In this document: piece after piece, positions 21,701-33,439 of the stretch
Layout: every line of letters begins with the position of its first letter
How positions within the stretch are numbered: the first letter of the stretch is position 1
Assembly (NCBI GenBank): GCA_021399435.1
Contig: JAJTUP010000075.1
Location: 215,669-279,668, forward strand
Reading direction: 5' to 3'
Source: Diaporthe sp. PMI_573
Taxonomy: Eukaryota; Ascomycota; Sordariomycetes; Diaporthales; Diaporthaceae
DNA: 64,000 nt
Position numbers and translations under genes: made by a program
The notes under the pieces: model-generated
Seen by the model: the letters and a program-made list of their open reading frames with translations, nothing else
Told to the model about the DNA's origin: nothing
The model's database searches: none

Positions 21701-24235
21701 TCATATCTATAGGTCTTGGATAATGCATTGAAGCCTGCAAGGGCGATTTTGTGGTGGGATTGAAACCGCAACTGCGACAAAACGCTCGATCTCCCTTACC
21801 TAGACATATATGAAAATTATAAATGCCCCGGGAGCCCTCATTAGGTGTCTCCCAAAGCGGTCAGTACGCCACCCTCACACTGCTTGGTCTTCTTATTGAT
21901 CACATTCCAGGTTTACTTTTTGGTTTGAGATCGTCCGAAAATGCCTAGAGGCGCCTATGATGTGTCTGCCACCAACAACCCTCGTCCAAAGCCGAAACCA
22001 AAGTAGTTCTGGTACCCCATACCAACCGAGAGTTATTTATGTGGACCAAAGTCCCTGGAACAAGCAGAGTAAAGCCTTTTTCCTAAACAAAGGCAGGCGG
22101 ATATCTTTGCGGAACCATGAAAAAGGACACTAACATTGCTTCCAGAGCGCGATACAGAACTGGAAAGGAATTTACACGGAAAACAAAAGACGGGGAAAGG
22201 AAGGGAAGGGGTTCGAGTGATGGCAGTGGAACCGCGTACACATCTGCTGAAGAGGATATGTCCAGAATGGACAAACCACCACCATCTACAAACAAATATT
22301 TACAAACAAATATTTAGACGCGATTGGATCGCACCATTTGTTGCGTTAAGACCACATGAATTCCAAGGCGAGCCTTTGTACAGTATGAGCCGATGAATTA
22401 TAAGGCCGTGTACGAATCTTCCGAATTATCTGCCGGGAGTGAAACATCTATTCGGGGTTTGAGCCGTGATTCGATCCTTAGAACTGTTATGAACCAACAC
22501 GATGGCACCCAGGGGACCCGTTTCGATGACCCCGGCAATCAGAATCAGATGCCACGACGCAACCCCGCAGGCACTTGAGAGCGAAGTCAGCAGGTGCGCC
22601 AAGACCAGGGTTAGGGTCAGGCTCGCCCAGCTCGATTGCGAGCCCAGCGAGCCGACTCGACCAATGGATCATCGAGCCTCACACCAAGGATCGCAGGCTC
22701 GCCTTGCGAGCCAGCGAGCCAACTGAAGAGTCGGAACATATAAGGACATGGTCATCACCACAGTAGATAGCTTTCATAGAACAGACTCTTCAGTCGTCAA
22801 TCTAAGTATTCAGTCCAACAACTGGATAGCCTCACAGCTAGTGATCATACTCGAAGAATCATCGTGTCTTACACAGCACAGTCAAGTATCACCTCTACGC
22901 CGTATTGCTAACATAAACCCTACAGGTTACCTACTGAACCCCACAAAGGTTTAGTGTGATCATTACAAGAACCAGTGGCTGCCAGTATTGTAGTGTCATT
23001 TTAGACCACTCTCAACATGTACTTGTGGGGGCGTCTGCTGTGCTGCCTGGAATCAAGCAACCAGAGAAAGCTCATGCGTGGATTCTGGTGGGCGCTAAGG
23101 TGCTTTCTCGCCTGCCAAGCTTTCGACTTCTCATTGATGAGGCGAACGAGCATGGACGGATATGCAACGCTGCAGAGCATACATGTCTCTTGACCAATCT
23201 GCTGATTCCTGGCGCAGGAGGCCCACGTTTTGACTTCATCTTCCCACGCACCCCGCCAAAAGTGATTGCTTGTAAGTGAAGGTCAAGGATACTGGATGAT
23301 CCCTGCTTACATTCCTGCTTCCAATCTCTGTTGCAGCGAGAACCACTTGCTGGTGTTTGCATTGGCGCAAAAGTCAGTGCCGACAACTGCCTGGGCGAGA
23401 ATTTTTGGACACATTTCTTTCCCGCCTGATGGTTTCAAAGATGCTGATTACGCCAGGTAGGACAGAGAGCGATGGATGATACGTATAAGTCAACCCGTGC
23501 AGGACGGCCCTTCAATGTCTAAGCAGGTTTCGAAAATGGCGTCAACGACACTGATCACGTCGGGCAACGCGGTCAATCTATTGCCCCGGTGAAGAGACAA
23601 TGAACACAGTTTCGAGATGACTGCGGGATTTCCTGCTTGCAGTGGCGCTGAAAACTATGCGAGTCTCGGAAGCCACGAAATCGAACCTCGCGTTAGCGTA
23701 AATGCTCGTGCTTGTGTTGGGGCGTCCACGTGCCCATGGATTGGTTTGGTTTACTCTATACATTAGCGCCCACAGTGCCAAAACAGCGGCTCGCGATCCG
23801 GCTTGTGCTGTCAAAGCGCGCCCTGAGTGACTGCATGCCTGCTGATGCATGGTGAGCGCCACTTGGACGCGCATAATCACCTCTAACCACCAATTGAAAA
23901 GCGACACCTAGGCAACCTTCTATCCCTCACGAGAAGAGGGCTCGAAAGCAGGTATGCTCTGTGTAGCTGCTGCCACAAGTCCTCCATCACCTGCAATGGC
24001 GTGTAGGAGCGAGACCCCTAATTCCCCCTCACTGTACAGTATCTGACAAAAACGCTGTCCCTACACAGCATATATCCATAGATGGTAATCTTTTCCATTG
24101 GCGTGTCGATCCACCTTGTCCCTTCGTTCCCCATGCCTTTATATTTCGCAGGGCATTCTGTCCGTCCGAGCGTGCCGATGGGCTGCAGGACGCATGAGGT
24201 GGACGTTGACTAAGTGTTTTGGAGGGTTATGTGGT
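18775..24235. other. gene-poor region, no recognisable gene
   Basis: More than 5 kb has no frame with a known domain, no credible exon chain and no clear transposase. Open frames are short (under 110 codons) and scattered. It has the look of old, mutated repeat or intergenic DNA next to the hAT element. Confidence 0.5.
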
Positions 24236-24690
24236 ACACACACACACGAAATGGGTGTCGCCAAAATCTTTCGTTAACGTGGTGGTGTGGGTCTGTGGCT
24301 TGCGTGGCTTGGCAGGTTGTGCTTGTAGTGACGGGGCACTCGTGAAGTGTCACGGCCAGCACGAGATGCAGCATGGGAGCTGGGTCTATTGGCGCTGTCA
24401 ACGAATATTCTAAGCTAAAGAGAAAGTAGGAAAAAGGGAGAGCGAAGCTCATGCGATCCCTGGACTGCGTAAAAGTCTTGACGCGACTGTGGGGCTCAGG
24501 GTTAGGGCCTTGTGACGGCCAGGGCTTGCTTGACCGTGGCTGCCGTCACATGAAGAAACCGCTAACAGAGACAGAACTAGCCTACTGACAATCGGTTAGG
24601 GACCCAGTCTTCAAAAAACTTTTTTTGGCTCCTGTCTTTGCTCCCCATGCTTGATTCTATAGTTCTCCTATTTTATCTATGTCATTGATT
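24236..24690 (-). repeat. dispersed repeat family 2, copy A, with nested LTR
   Basis: The copy starts at an (AC)n run followed by GAAATGGGTGTCGCC and a TTAACGT...GTGGTGTGGGTCTG block. It continues after the nested solo LTR (24348-24550) with text matching copy C (GGGACCCAG..., then TCTTTGCT). Read on the minus strand it ends in (GT)n, as the LINE at 44 kb does, so it may be the 3' end of a second LINE family. Four copies lie in this window: here, 24812, 50275 and, reversed, 55820. Confidence 0.6.
24348..24550 (+). mobile_element. solo LTR, 203 bp, with TGAAG target duplication
   Basis: The element begins TGTCACGGCC and ends GCCGTCACA, so it has TG...CA ends and near-matching terminal inverted repeats. 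TGAAG occurs directly before (24343-24347) and directly after (24551-24555), a 5-bp target duplication typical of LTR retrotransposon integration. The two flanks are contiguous parts of repeat family 2 when compared with copy C, which confirms insertion. A second, reversed copy is at 40162-40354. The superfamily cannot be fixed without internal sequence. Confidence 0.72.
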
Positions 24691-24698
24691 GATGATAC

Positions 24699-24760
24699 AC
24701 ACACACAAAGTCAATTAACGTCCGGCGGCTGAGAGCCGAAAGGGCACCTATTATTTTGGT
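24699..24760 (-). mobile_element. LINE 3'-end stub with (GT)n tail
   Basis: On the minus strand the sequence ends with a CCGGCGG-containing block and an (AC)n/(GT)n run. It shares CCGGCGG...CCGAAAGGGCA.CTATTA with the 3' end of the LINE at 43989-44056. It is a severely 5'-truncated LINE copy, left by aborted reverse transcription. Confidence 0.5.
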
Positions 24761-24811
24761 ATACATGAACGATTCTCAGGTTGTGTCTTAATCTCCTTGA
24801 AGGATTAATGA

Positions 24812-25600
24812 TACACACACACACACTGGGTGTCGCAAAATCTTTTAGTTAACGTTTTTAGTAGTGGTGGTGTGGGTCTGCCGCTTACATAACTTGGCAG
24901 ATTACATTTATAGCGACAGAGTATTTGGGAAGAAGTTATTGATAGGCTAGAAATAGCTTACTACTGTTAAACGGAAACGCTCGAATTCGGCGTGGGCACT
25001 TCACGTAAGGAGTTACCCTAGAATGCACGTAAGGAGTTACACTAGACTTGGCACTGGATTTTCTCTAAGTGCCTATGTGGCGTGCGCGCCGAAAGATGAG
25101 TTTGGTGGCCGTGAGTCGATTTTTTGGGCTATTGTAAGACCCTAACTTCGAACCTCTGCATTCCCCTTATTTCTTACCCAAAAAGCATGTAACTTAGTTT
25201 ATTAGATAGCCTAATTTCTGAAGTTTATCTGTATTTAGTTTAGTTACTGTCAGGGTTAGGGTTGGCTGGTTATTTATAGCCAAAGATGGTGGGTCTGAGG
25301 GCCAAATTTTCCGGCCCCTCCATTCGCGCACCAGAGCCAACCCTCGCGTGCCCAAGGGTGAGACAATGTCGGAGGGACTGTGAGGAGGGCTGACAGAAGC
25401 CCACTCAAATTCAATACAGAGTTGTCCAATCCACTCTCAAGCGTTCCAACAAGATCTCCAGTGCACCCTACTGCTACCTGACCATTCAATCCATCAACCT
25501 TCAGAACTACAAACGCAGCCTGTTTAGAATCTGCTTGGCTTCTGTCTTTGCTCTCCCGTCGGTCGTCCCCCTGCTATCTATATTATTTTTTATCTTGGTA
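24812..25600 (-). repeat. dispersed repeat family 2, copy B, interrupted
   Basis: The copy starts (AC)n then TGGGTGTCGCAAAATC and is collinear with copies A and C to AGAAATAGCTTACTACTG near 24966. It resumes at about 25507 (GCCTGTTTAGAATC...TTTGCTC). The roughly 530 bp between is an insertion of unknown type, containing a short direct repeat CACGTAAGGAGTTAC at about 25003 and 25025. The family is probably LINE-derived. Confidence 0.55.
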
Positions 25601-25746
25601 TATTAGCTAATAGTACTGTAAAGTAAGATCTATAAATATAACATTATAATAAAATATACCAATTTAAACATTACTTATTACTTAATACTAGAGACTGTTA
25701 TTAAAGCTAGATATTTTAGGATGCCATTATTAAGGTTAATGTCAGA

Positions 25747-25933
25747 TGTGACGGGTAGCCAAGAGGTGTGTGCCTGAGGCATCAATATGTCTGTCATGAC
25801 AAAACCAGTCCCCAACGGGAGGGGTCGTGCTAGAGAACCTAGATAAGACATGATCACAACACACACAGTGACCACCCCATCAATTGGACCATAATTACAC
25901 GTCTCATATACCTAAAAGGGTGATAATCTGACA
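25747..25933 (+). mobile_element. LTR-like sequence, copy 1
   Basis: The sequence runs from TGTGACGGG to AATCTGACA (TG...CA ends). It shares a GACAAAACCAG(T/C)CCC block, a CACACAGTG block and ATTACACGTC with 50538-50766, in the same order and spacing. No target duplication was found. A solo LTR is the best reading. Confidence 0.4.
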
Positions 25934-27264
25934 TATACAAATGTATATACCTTTGTTAATGCTCTGGTCGCGCTTAATAACTTGGTCTCAAGGAAAGAAA
26001 TAATACTAACCTTAAGGGTCTACTACTCTAGCTTTACGCTATTCGATAGCATTAGTGAGAGTATACTTAAAGCTATAGTATTTATAGTAACAACTCTTCG
26101 ACGATAGCGCTAAATCGTAGCTTGGCCGCAGTTGAATTCGGCCTGCAGCTACTTATTTAGCGGCGATAGGGCAAGGCGCAAATAGAATTGTAATCGCTGC
26201 AGTTCAGCGCTTGTCAAGCGATGCCCCCCTATCGTGACAGCTTCACTTTAGGCGTAGGCGGTGGTGGCGATGACTATGAGGTATTGTTCCGAGGATATGC
26301 TGATTGCCTAGGTCTGCCACTAAATTTTGGTGTGGTGTGCGGGAGCGTGACATACCGACCGGGGGGGGGCATCACTTTGCTTGCAAGCGACAGCGGCCCT
26401 ATTCGGCCAGCTGCTTTCCCGGTTGTGGCTCCAATTGGTCATGAGGTCGTGCCTCCCGGTCGCCCTCCAAAATGATAAGCTCAGCCTCATTTCCTCCGCA
26501 GGGAGAAGCAATATTGCCCTAACCTCCTTTGGCTGCCGTCGCATCCAAATCGCTCAATCCTGGAGAGCGCCTTGTAGCTAAGGCTAAGGGAACCAAACCG
26601 CCGGGTCCCGGAGGTCGAAAAACGGCGTGTCACGGGCGGATGCTCCACTCGCTGGAATCATTCTAAGCGGAGAACCGGGTACGTTTAAAAACGATTCAAG
26701 GGTCCAGTTGAGTTAACCCTGGTTTCTGGGGCCCTATCGTCGACGCGAGCAGGCCGGGTGATAGGGCACCAGTATTCGAGAGAAGAGAGCAGGTGTCACG
26801 GCGTTAAGTTGGCCGGTCAGTAAGAGGCGATAAACTAGGCATCTACGGTATTTGCTAGAGCATTGCTTTTCCGCCGCCCTTCCAGCATGGGGCAAACACT
26901 CTCCAACGTTAACTGGAAGCTGCATGTGCTTTGGAAAGCAAAGCTCTTTCCACACTGGCTATTGTGGCTTTGGGCCCTACGTAGCCACCGCGGATCGCAT
27001 TTTTGCATCCCCGAGTGCACTAGTTCGAAAATAAGGAAGCAATATCACCCCACATTTATACTGTGTGCACACAATCTTTTTAGGCCGTGCTTGAGGTCTT
27101 GTACAAGTAAAGGGTTGAAAATTGTGCTCCGTCGAAAGGGGTTGAGATAACTGGCTGTCGACACTCTCAGTATTGATTCACGAGCCAAGACGGTCTACCT
27201 TGAGCGCATCGAAACCTATGGCCGCGGAGTCAACAGTTGCAATGAAACTCGAGTAATAGCGCTT
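25934..27264. other. intergenic, AT-rich then GC-rich, no gene
   Basis: No domain or exon chain is visible. A frame at 26221-26475 is Gly/Pro-rich with no motif and is overlapped by a minus-strand frame of equal size. A run of nine G lies near 26361. Confidence 0.4.
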
Positions 27265-27911
27265 CCTAAATTCGTGGATTCGGAACAGATGAATTTCGAC
27301 TACATGTTCGGCCGACAGCGCAAGGAGGTTTACGCAGACAAGCCATAAGCTTTCGTAGGGCGTGCAGGAGATATGTCTTGCGGGCGAACGATGCCAGGAA
27401 ACCAGTACTAAGGCTGACCTTGTCATTCGGCAAACCTCCCCACCAATTGGAACTTCTACGGCAAACGCCGCCCGGATTCCCCGGGTGTTAGGAATGCAAC
27501 GCGTCTCAATCACACTAGCCCTAAAGCTACACAGACGTAGCAAACGCCGTGTCCTAACATTACAGCTGCAAGATACCGTGTGATCATACTGTACCAGTAA
27601 GGGCCATGGGCGCGTTCGACACCGAACGCCACCAAGAGGCCCGTTCGGGGGCTGAATGCCACACCAAAGCGAATAGTTCAACAGCATCATTCCGTGCATT
27701 AACCTACTCTGTCGCTGGGCGGCCGGGAGACTGGTCGTAGGATACGGTCAATGTTAGTCAGCACAGGGCTTCTCCAGGGACTCAACGCCACCAAGCAAGT
27801 GATTCACCTATTGTCATTCCGTACATTAGCCTGCCAATGTTATCGCTAGGCCCTGTCCGTAGCTGAACGCGACACAAAAGTGAGCGGTTTCACCAGTGTC
27901 GTTCCCGTGCA
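27265..27911 (-). repeat. dispersed repeat family 1, copy 2 (inverted relative to copy 1)
   Basis: This copy is complementary to 3310-3903. It lacks the 32-bp segment of copy 1 and has about 80 bp more tandem-unit sequence near its right end. It stops at about 27911 (CGTTCCCGTGCA), seven bases before the ATG of the Zn2Cys6 gene, so it has replaced or displaced that gene's native leader. The long identity over hundreds of bases implies recent origin or gene conversion. Confidence 0.7.
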
Positions 27912-27917
27912 GAGTCT

Positions 27918-30900
27918 ATGGTGAAGAGAGAATCCGACGACGTCACGCTGCCCCAGCTACGCAGGCACAACTCCACCGGCAACGGCCCCGAGCAGACTCT
28001 CCCGCCTCCCCTCCGGATGTTGGCCCTCATCCTCCGGGCCATATGGAGGAGAGGAGGCACATGAGTTACGACAACGGTCCGGGGCAGATGTACCGGCATC
28101 AAAGCTATCCTCCTCCGCCTCCCACACCGTTGCCGCCTCATCCTCAGCCACCACCTCCCCCGTATGACCAGAGTCCAATGTACCCCCTGCCGATGGGGCC
28201 AGACGGCCCCTCTCCCATCACTACGTACACTACCGCGAGCAAACGGAAATCTCATAGGGCATCGCAGGTACGTCTTCGAAAACTGCCACACTAGTCGAGT
28301 TGAACGGCCCGCTTACAGAAACGTAGGCATGTGAGAGCTGTCGACAGCTTAAGGCAAAATGTGACGAGAACAAGCCCTGCAAAAACTGTACTGACAAAAA
28401 CATAAATTGTCAATATCGCGATGCAGCCCCCAAGCAGTGAGTGCAGTCTACTTCTATGCGATGATGCCCCGTTTTATCTAACCCACGCGCCTATAGGCAA
28501 GACAAGGCAACGCAAGACATACTGGATGCCATGAAGAGCATGTTGCAGTCGTATGACGAGAAGTTTACTGTTGGTCTGGGCGAAGTGAGATCTGCAATCC
28601 GGGTGCTCAAAGGTGCGATCCAAACCGGACCTTCTCATAGCATGCAGGGGTCACCAGAGCTGGACGCGGATGTTAAAGCAGAGCCGAGAGCAGTGACTCC
28701 ACAATCGAATGCGGAGGTGGAAGAGACACTTTGTTCCTCGCCAGGAGACGCTATCGGGAACGGCGCGCTGGACCCACATTCTGCGGCCCCACGCATGCGA
28801 GCATTGGAGAACGAAGAGGAGTACGAGGAACAACCCGGAATCCCAGTTCAGCCGCTGCCGGCACCATTCCCTCACAACCACACAACTCCGTCGGCACAAC
28901 TTCTCAAGTGGCCTGCTGTCAGAAAGCTTGTGAAGCCGCTGCTGGATCGCGAGCACATCAAATACATCGAGTCCTACCCACAGCGATACGAAGAAGACCG
29001 CGGCGAATTACCTCTTTTCGGGCGCGGTGAAGGGACGAACTCGCGTGCAGCAGGCCGCGATTCTACGTACGAGCATATGGACATACCAGACGATGCGTCG
29101 GTTGGCGATCACCCATCCCCGCCGGCGGATACAAAATGGGGTGCAATCGGGGATCTTGCTTCACCAGGTGTCTACCCGGCCGACTTGGGAGCCAAAAGTC
29201 GTTCCGAGGGCGAATTGGACTTTGATCAAGCGAAGGCCCAGGCTTACGTTAACGCCTACAAGAAACACATACAGAATATGCACCCCTTGATTCCTCCATC
29301 TGACCTCAACGCCATGATTTATACATTCCTGGACGAAATCTCAAGCAACCAACATGGTACCGGAGAACACAAGCAGGTTGCCGCAATTACCAACCACCAG
29401 CAAAGGCCGGCTCAGTCGTCGTTTGAACACGACAAGAAACGCAAACGTTCCCCTATGCCTAACAATGTAGAACCTGGACCAGCACCAAAAAGGCCAAAAC
29501 CTCAACGCTCTGTCCAACATGCATTGGTCCTGCTTGTTCTCGCGCTTGGCAAGATCTGCATGTGGAGGGACCGAAAACTGCCAGACCCGCCAGAGAAAGA
29601 GGTACCGAATTCGGGGTCAACGCTTGTCCGAAATGGCAATATCACCTCACCAAACCATGGCTCTCCCCCGTCCTGTGCTCTCTCAGAGTCTCCTGACCAG
29701 GCTGAATTGCCTTCGCCAAAGGACCAGGAACGCCCGGGTGCCAGTCGACGCTCTCCGGCGCAGGCTTCTGGAATGCAAGCACCAACAAGCGTCGCCTCTT
29801 CTGTGCCACCGAAGAAGAACTATGAAATCATCCCCGGTCTAGAGTACTTCGCCTATGCGACTGATATTTTAGGCAACCATTTCGGCAGTTACAGGCTGAA
29901 CTACATCCAGGCCCACATCCTTGCCTGTCTCTATTACGGCCAGCTCGGACGCGTGATCTCGAGCTTTCGTCACATCAGGTTTGCATGCTCGGCAATCCTT
30001 GACAAGCTTCAACCGTAAGTGGATGAAAGGTTTCCTTCCGCGGAGAATGCCTGCTGACAACCACAGATCCATGGACCGATTGAGCAAGAAGGCGGCAAGG
30101 GTAGCCGAGGCGCTGAAGAAAAACCCCGGGCCATGCGTAAATCCTGAGTCAGAGAAGACTGCTGTTATAGACACTAAGCTTCTCGTCGCCTTCTGGTCTT
30201 GTTGTCAATTAGAGAGGTAAGTGATCTGCTGTGATCTCTAGCGTGCTGGACCGTTCGTCTGACTGCCGCAGTGATATTCTCGCGGAGTTGAACCTTACTC
30301 CTTCGGGAATTCTCCAATACGAAGACATCCTACCGTACCCGGATCTCATTGTGTTGCGAGAAAGGCTGGGCTTCTCAGATGCAGTTGTGTATAGCTACGC
30401 TGCGCAGCTCTACCTGCGGAAACGGCTCAATAAAATCACTGGTTCTCTCTATGATCCCAACAACAAGCCTAACGCTGAAATGCAGAAGGAAGTCCAGGCC
30501 GAGATCGAAGAGGACTTGGGGGAAAACAGCACTTTGTGGCTAGGAGAGTATAATTTTGACAGGAACGGCCCGCCAGCAAAAGATATCTTGGCCGCACGCA
30601 TCAGGGCCAAATTCTGGGGGGCCAACGTCATCACCTACCGCCCATCGATAAAGGCAGTGCTGGAGATGGGGAATAAGCGCAGCAATACGTCTTCGGAAGA
30701 CCCGGAGCGAGCCATCCCGAGCGAAGACGGAGCCGGATGGGCTACAGGAAGAAGCGACGCGAGGAATCCGAGTGTCATTGACCAGGTCGTGTTCGAAAAT
30801 GCAAAAAAGGGAATCGATGCTGTCATCAAGAGTACTATGGCTTTCCACAGCCTCGAGGACAGACGCTTCATAATCACCAATGTTTTTGGAACAGCGCACG

Positions 30901-31206
30901 CGTATGTGTCTAGCTCGCCCCACTTCTGTCAACTTATTTTGAAAGCTGACTTGAAAAAGGCAATGGGGCAACCTTATCACGCTCACTGCTGCTTATCACG
31001 ATCCACTGATGGGGAATTTTGTCAACGAAGGTCAGCTACGACAGCTCTTGAGGATAACGATCGATTGGTTCAAGATTGTGGCCCAAGACTCTAGCAGCCT
31101 GGCTGTTGACCTTCGTGTCCTCGAAGGCTTAGAGGAGGGATTGCCCACTAAGGAGCAGTTGGCTCGCATGAGACCGACCCTTGTGCCGCCGGGACCAGGA
31201 TCTTAG
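27918..31206 (+). CDS. Zn2Cys6 (C6 fungal-type) transcription factor
   Basis: Six exons join in phase: 27918-28267, 28327-28436, 28497-30014, 30067-30216, 30272-30901 and 30960-31206, about 1,000 residues. Exon 1 encodes a His/Pro-rich leader ending KRKSHRASQ. Exon 2 is the zinc cluster, ACESCRQLKAKC then DENKPCKNCTDKNINCQY, with all six Cys. Exon 3 starts with a coiled-coil linker (TQDILDAMKSML) and carries a long disordered Ser/Pro part and the start of the regulatory domain (GLEYFAYATDILGNHFG), which runs on to the C-terminus (FGTAHA/QWGNLITL). It would act as a nuclear DNA-binding regulator; targets are unknown. One base appears missing in the C run at 28008-28011, putting the first ATG out of frame with the rest; ATG 28042 is an in-frame alternative. 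Confidence 0.83.
28268..28326 (+). other. intron 1 of the Zn2Cys6 gene
   Basis: The intron runs from GTACGT to ACGTAG and sits exactly before the Ala of the ACESC zinc-cluster start, a common intron position in this family. Using the nearer ACAG at 28314-28317 instead would place a stop in frame, so the TAG acceptor is chosen. Confidence 0.65.
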
Positions 31207-31639
31207 GACAACCTCACTAAGCCGTCGTACGCATCCAACGGACCAACACCTCACTCGGGATCCGGCACTAGCCCGATCACACCAGGTGATCTAACACAAA
31301 GCCAACCTACTCCAATGGAGTACTAGGTATGGGAATAGTGTTCGATCTGAGGCAAGATGTCACCACTCGACACCTAAATTCGCTTTGTTTTATGTATAGT
31401 ACGTTATGTTAGAAGGCAGAGCCAATACGGCTCGTCGACTATCTTGGGCTGGGGCTTTCGGAGAAAGTAAACAGAGAGCGACAGACGCAACCCAACCGAG
31501 GAAAAGGGACAACAACAAACCAGGTGCATCGAAGATCCGCAATCCAACAGCCATGTGTGCCGAGGTCGATCCAACAAGTCGTCAATGTTTCTGCAACGCT
31601 TGCACTTTCGGTCTGGCTTTGATGTTCTCCTCCTCAATC
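31207..31639. other. 3' flank of the Zn2Cys6 gene
   Basis: Only the 3' flank and possible decayed 5' sequence of the bZIP remnant are present. No separate feature is supported. Confidence 0.35.
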
Positions 31640-31981
31640 ATATCGTCAAATATTACCACGTCCTCTAGTCTCGAATCTTTCGGCTTTATCAGCATCGTCG
31701 CCACTCTTCCTCTTCGGGAGTCGGCCCGCGTCGTCGACACAAGCCTCTGCCACCCATCATCGTTGAAGACCGCAGTGACCCTATCGCTAATTATAAAGCG
31801 GGCACTGAATATCCTCGCTGCTCGCAAGAGCCGGGAGCGCAAGGCTGTCAAGCTTGAGGATCTGGAGAAAAGGATCGAGGAGCTAAAAACAGATCGCGAT
31901 CGCTGCAAAGCTCTCGTTTTGGTCGGGGACGGTGCGCCGGAGATGGCAAGGAAACATGGGCCAGATGAATTGCAGATGTGA
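31640..31981 (+). pseudogene. CPC1/Gcn4-like bZIP remnant
   Basis: The C-terminal bZIP domain is plain: NILAARKSRERKAVKLEDLE then KRIEELKTDRDRC, matching the basic region and zipper of cross-pathway-control factors of the Gcn4/CPC1 type. Just upstream, in a second frame, lies the preceding conserved linker RRRHKPLPPIIVEDRSDPIA, so a frame break lies near 31790. The activation domain is not recognisable. CPC1/Gcn4 proteins turn on amino-acid biosynthesis genes during starvation. This copy looks 5'-truncated and frame-broken. A full gene elsewhere in the genome is expected. Confidence 0.6.
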
Positions 31982-32569
31982 TAGTTCGGGGGACAAGCAC
32001 GATAGTCAGTGCCGTCACAAAAGACGTCGGATTTGTGCCTAGAGAGCAGCTCGACAACTTTTGCCTTGAACTTTGAGCATGTTATTAATCGCTCGCCGGG
32101 ACAGGAGCGCTAATGCGAACTCTCTTGCATTTCGACTCCTGCACCCTATGCATTATCCTGCCGACGACGCACCGCAGCAGGGGCGAGAAGCCTTGGGGTC
32201 AACACCTTCCGTGGACAGTGTCCTCTCTGTGCTCGAATGGGCGGGTCACTGCGCTGCCCACGCAGCTAAGGAGGCCATGTGGAATTCGGCCGTGCACTTT
32301 CCACTATAGTACAAATAATAGGGTGATGTCCAGCATACTTCTCGCATAGCCTGCAGCAAATGTTTAGCACGGACCCAGGGGTGACTGTATCAAGGTATGC
32401 CACAGGGGTGCAAGACCCCACCCAGTAAATGAGGTTGGAGAAACTGGAGTCGACCTCTAACAAGGAAGAGAAACCTGCACGTCGTGTTCCCTCCCGCGGC
32501 TTGGCCCTGTGCAGGCCACATACCATCAGATTTGTCTAAACAGGGATATGGACATGCGAGTTCATGATA
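31982..32569. other. intergenic, no feature seen
   Basis: No domain-bearing frame was found between the bZIP remnant and the TPR pseudogene. Confidence 0.35.
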
Positions 32570-33423
32570 CGAGCCTGTTGTCAGAATTGGCAGAAGCATG
32601 CATGCAGCCGATTGAGAAGAAATCTGTCGCAGCGTGGCCTAGATCACTACTGTATCTCTAAACTCAAAGAACGAAAGAGACCATGGAGGCTCATAACATT
32701 GCGCGGAAGATCCGGATGGATAAGAGTATTGAAGACGATGAGTATCAACTGCTTTGGGATCATATCTACTTTGTGGGTCGGCTTATGAGAGGCCAGGGTG
32801 ACTTCGAAAGCGCCAAAATCGGGTTCGAAAGTTGTTCCGTGACTAACTGGGTTCGGCCCTCTAAGAAAATCATCCTTCAGTGTGCTCTTGCTGATTTTTA
32901 CTGCGAGTTGGACTACTCAATCTACTCAACCAAGGATGACCGACACCAGTACTTATAGTAGCTAGTTGCCTGCTTGAGCCTGCTCTTCAGTCCATTGGAA
33001 GCTCGAATTCTAAAAGTCTCCGGTGCCTTCTCCTGTCCCTGTCGGAGGTCTACATCAGACAAGGCTTAAGATATAAGGCAAGAGAAGTACTGGAAGGACA
33101 ATCAACGCCGCTTGAGAAGGTGGATAGTATTGATGCTATCGACAGGCTTGGACATGTGCGATTGTATATCGCACTGGCTCGCTCGTGCCGTCCTTGGCAA
33201 GCCGAACCATACTGGAAAGAAGCCCTGCGCCTGAATGCGGCTTACAAACCGGAGGAGGAGTTTTTCACATGTACTGTGATTTACTCGAGTCTGAACTGGT
33301 TGGGCCTTTTCAGCAGATAGCTGGATCTGGCACGAGAAAGGTTTGCCCAAGCACGTGAGGTTCTTCGCAAGAGAAAGCCACAGTTTATACTTCTTGGCAC
33401 ATATATCTATGATGATAATTAAT
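32570..33423 (+). pseudogene. tetratricopeptide-type helical repeat protein remnant
   Basis: Paired-helix repeats are visible across several frames: LSELAEACMQPIEKKSVAAW, EAHNIARKIRMDKSIEDDEY followed by GRLMRGQGDFESAKIGFESC, LQCALADFYCELDYS, LGHVRLYIALARS, EPYWKEALRLNA, and finally LARERFAQAREVLRKRKPQF. This order is that of the C-terminal TPR region found on some fungal STAND or lipase-like proteins. Stops at 32657-32659, 32956-32958 and 33318-33320, plus frame changes, make it non-functional. The catalytic or nucleotide-binding N-terminal part is absent. Confidence 0.55.
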
Positions 33424-33439
33424 AAAGCCAAGCATGGGC

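Noticed and set aside
26221..26475. 84-codon Gly/Pro-rich frame
   Set aside because: It is opposed by a frame of similar length on the other strand and includes a G9 run; there is no motif or splice support.
28709..29842. Alternative frames of 74 to 107 codons inside exon 3 of the Zn2Cys6 gene
   Set aside because: They are shadows of a GC-rich coding exon that joins in phase to a complete zinc cluster and regulatory domain.
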